NCBI GenBank assembly: GCA_026014905.1
Contig: JAOZHK010000045.1
Coordinates: 1-7,036 of the forward strand
Origin: Candidatus Bathyarchaeota archaeon
GTDB lineage: Archaea; Thermoproteota; Bathyarchaeia; RBG-16-48-13; GCA-020355125
DNA length: 7,036 nucleotides
Direction: 5' to 3'
Shown: positions 5,914 through 7,036 of the stretch, in pieces
Position numbering within the stretch: the first letter of the stretch is position 1
How the letters are laid out: every line of letters begins with the position of its first letter
Notes under the pieces: generated by a model
What the model was told of the DNA's origin: nothing
Database searches by the model: none
What the model saw: only the letters and a program-made list of their open reading frames with translations
Program-made: the position numbers and the translations under genes

Positions 5914-6807
5914 TTAAATAAACACCGTCATAACATCATTCGCAAATTGACGAGCCAGATTAAGATACTGATCAGGCATAAAACTGAAGGGATATCCACG
6001 ACCAGGCGTTTGGTCACCAATGAAGGCGATATAATAATTGCATCCCGCATTAACATAGGCTTCAACAAGATCAACCGAATCTGTGACACCACCCTGCATC
6101 CCAAAAGTGAAGGTGTTTGAATCACGTCCATACTTCTTCAAGTATCCTTTCAACTTTTTCATCTGCTGTTTATAATTTGCCGCAGTCACATCACCTGCAT
6201 TCGTCCATCGCCAGTTGGATGGCATCCATCCGTCGAAGTATTTGGCTGTCATCCGCAACATGTATTCACCCGATCCTCCCGACCAGACCGGAGGATACGG
6301 TTGTTGAAGCGGTTTTGGCTCCAGAATCGCGTTTTTCACCGAGTAGTATTCACCATTAAAGGTTACATTCTTCTCAGTCCAGAGTTTAATGATTAACCGC
6401 GTACCCTCAATCGTGCGACGCACCCGTTCTCGAGGAGAATACCAGACCTGCTCAGGATTATATGTATAAAATTCATTTGGGTTCCAGCCCGCACCGAAAC
6501 CCGGAATGACGCGTCCATTTGACAGATGATCAAGATGAGCAATCACTTTCGCGAGTTGCGGTGGAAAGTATCGTGGTACAGGATTGACGATCGTGCCAAG
6601 CTTCAACGTCTTTGTTTTCGCAGCAATGTACGCGAGCGTCGTGAAGGGTTCAGCGCAATCATCGGATCGAGGGAGATTATAATGATCCGGAATAAAATAG
6701 CCATCATAACCAAGATCTTCAGAAAGAACACCAATATCAATGAATAAACTCAGTGGAAAATTCTTGGCGTGTGGAAACACTCCCGAAATGTTCATGCCAA
6801 ATTTCAT
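5914..6807 (-). CDS. LLM-class flavin/F420-dependent oxidoreductase
   Basis: This is a luciferase-like monooxygenase-fold (TIM barrel) protein; in archaea such proteins often use coenzyme F420, but the substrate cannot be named. From the ATG at 6807 the product has 297 residues and opens with the usual first strand MKFGMNISG. Family blocks follow: EDLGYDGYFIPDHY, KLGTIVNPVPRYFPPQLAKV, LDHLSNGRVIPGFGAGWNP, PRERVRRTIEGTRLIIKLWT, FNGEYYSVKNAILEPKPLQQ and YPPVWSGGSGEYMLRMTAKY. The frame stays open upstream to a TTG at 6885, with other ATGs at 6834 and 6816, but a TATA-like AAATATAC (minus 6859-6852) lies inside that extension and predicts a start site near 6830. That makes 6807 (or 6816) the likelier start. 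No signal peptide or membrane segment is seen. It lies upstream of nob1 on the same strand and divergent from the tRNA; I see no functional link to either. Confidence 0.88.
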   Translation of the reverse strand: MKFGMNISGVFPHAKNFPLSLFIDIGVLSEDLGYDGYFIPDHYNLPRSDDCAEPFTTLAYIAAKTKTLKLGTIVNPVPRYFPPQLAKVIAHLDHLSNGRVIPGFGAGWNPNEFYTYNPEQVWYSPRERVRRTIEGTRLIIKLWTEKNVTFNGEYYSVKNAILEPKPLQQPYPPVWSGGSGEYMLRMTAKYFDGWMPSNWRWTNAGDVTAANYKQQMKKLKGYLKKYGRDSNTFTFGMQGGVTDSVDLVEAYVNAGCNYYIAFIGDQTPGRGYPFSFMPDQYLNLARQFANDVMTVFI

Positions 6808-6851
6808 GCCATCCATCACTTCACTGCACAGCATATCCCGCCCGCGTATTA

Positions 6852-6859
6852 GTATATTT
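6852..6859 (-). promoter_or_regulatory. TATA-like box for the LLM oxidoreductase gene
   Basis: The minus strand reads AAATATAC, preceded by CCG. A start about 26 nt on falls near 6830, giving a leader of roughly 14 to 23 nt to the ATG codons at 6816 and 6807. This is the main reason for rejecting the longer TTG-initiated frame from 6885. Confidence 0.45.
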
Positions 6860-6895
6860 CGGTATCCAGAGACGATGGAAATCAATTCTTAACTC

Positions 6896-6903
6896 TTAAA
6901 TAC
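6896..6903 (+). promoter_or_regulatory. TATA-like box for tRNA-Pro
   Basis: TTAAATAC has its centre about 29 nt before the first base of the mature tRNA (6929). Archaeal tRNA precursors usually start a few bases upstream of the mature 5' end, so the spacing fits. It is the only strong A/T-rich candidate in the short gap shared with the divergent oxidoreductase gene. Confidence 0.5.
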
Positions 6904-6928
6904 TTGCATCAATATCATCCATCCAATC

Positions 6929-7036
6929 GGGTCGGTAGTCTAGAGCTTTACACAATAGGTTAACGCGGATACATTGGTCTATGATTCCTGGCTTGGGCCC
7001 AGGAGGCCGGGGGTTCAAATCCCTCCCGACCCACCA
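6929..7036 (+). tRNA. tRNA-Pro(UGG), intron-containing, CCA encoded
   Basis: A complete cloverleaf can be drawn. The acceptor stem GGGTCGG (6929-6935) pairs perfectly with CCGACCC (7026-7032), followed by discriminator A7033 and an encoded CCA that ends the window. The anticodon arm is CCTGG (6987-6991), loop CTTGGGC with anticodon TGG at 6994-6996, and CCAGG (6999-7003). The variable loop has five bases. The T arm is GGGGG (7009-7013), loop TTCAAAT, and CCCTC (7021-7025). The D stem GTCT (6938-6941) meets TGAT (6982-6985) with G-U, U-A, C-G and a U-U, as common in proline tRNAs. The D-loop is 40 bases instead of 8 to 11, so about 30 bases must be removed. Excising 6944-6972 leaves a 76-base tRNA plus CCA with an 11-base D-loop containing A14, G15, G18, G19 and A21. 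The alternative, a tRNA spoiled by an insertion, is unlikely because every other part is intact. Confidence 0.9.
6944..6972 (+). other. Predicted 29-nt tRNA intron in the D-loop with a relaxed bulge-helix-bulge
   Basis: The inserted segment can form the 3-4-3 geometry recognised by archaeal tRNA splicing endonuclease. GTCT (6938-6941) pairs with GGAT (6967-6970) in a four-base helix with two G-U pairs. It is flanked by bulges AGA (6942-6944) and ACA (6971-6973). The inner helix GCTTTA (6945-6950) pairs with TAACGC (6961-6966) with one mismatch, around a ten-base loop. Cutting after the second base of each bulge removes 6944-6972 and leaves the D-loop AGATTGGTCTA. There is no good outer helix, so this is a relaxed motif rather than a canonical one, and the boundaries could be off by a few bases. 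Confidence 0.6.

Noticed and set aside
6808..6885. N-terminal extension of the LLM oxidoreductase from TTG at 6885
   Set aside because: The extension has no family similarity, starts with TTG without a ribosome-binding site, and contains the likely TATA box of the gene.
6929..7036. tRNA-Pro read as a pseudogene disrupted by an insertion
   Set aside because: Acceptor, anticodon and T stems pair fully, CCA is present, and the extra bases form a plausible splicing motif that leaves a normal D-loop.
1..7036. CRISPR array, insertion sequence or defence system
   Set aside because: No direct-repeat series, transposase, terminal inverted repeats or defence-type protein was seen; all genes belong to housekeeping or metabolic families.

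Overview
The window is chromosomal DNA from an archaeon. Four things point there independently: a NOB1-type PIN/zinc-ribbon nuclease, a deoxyhypusine synthase, a box C/D guide RNA, and a tRNA gene with an intron in its D-loop. Start codons also tend to lie about 26 nt downstream of TATA-like elements, as in archaeal leaderless or short-leader transcripts. The phylum cannot be fixed from this sequence; a TACK- or Asgard-like lineage is only a guess. Gene density is high, no mobile element, CRISPR array or phage gene is visible, and no gap between genes exceeds about 125 bases.

Layout. Positions 1-1782 hold a + strand pair overlapping by one base: a UPF0280 (ApbE-like) protein and an HD-domain phosphohydrolase-like protein. 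It runs convergently into a minus-strand pair: alaX (3397-4179, free-standing alanyl-tRNA editing protein), then rtcB (1826-3298, RNA-splicing ligase), separated by a GC-rich hairpin. alaX is divergent from a deoxyhypusine synthase gene (4231-5199, +); one near-symmetric TATA-like element sits midway between their start codons. Downstream of the synthase is a box C/D sRNA (about 5229-5289, +) with its own TATA-like box. Then come two minus-strand genes, nob1 (5315-5860) and an LLM-class flavin/F420-dependent oxidoreductase (5914-6807). The window ends with tRNA-Pro(UGG) (6929-7036, +), with encoded CCA and a predicted 29-nt D-loop intron.

How the parts relate. Most of the window serves RNA maturation and translation. 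AlaX clears mischarged tRNA-Ala, RtcB joins spliced tRNA exons, NOB1 matures the 16S rRNA 3' end, the C/D sRNA should guide 2'-O-methylation, deoxyhypusine synthase modifies aIF5A for elongation, and the tRNA-Pro needs splicing. RtcB and an atypically placed tRNA intron in the same 7 kb is a fitting pairing, though close linkage is not needed for function. The UPF0280/HD pair and the LLM oxidoreductase fall outside this theme; substrates cannot be named.

The most useful non-coding finds are the D-loop intron, the unannotated-looking C/D sRNA and the shared bidirectional promoter. All three come from reading the bases directly and have not been tested by a covariance model, search or expression data.
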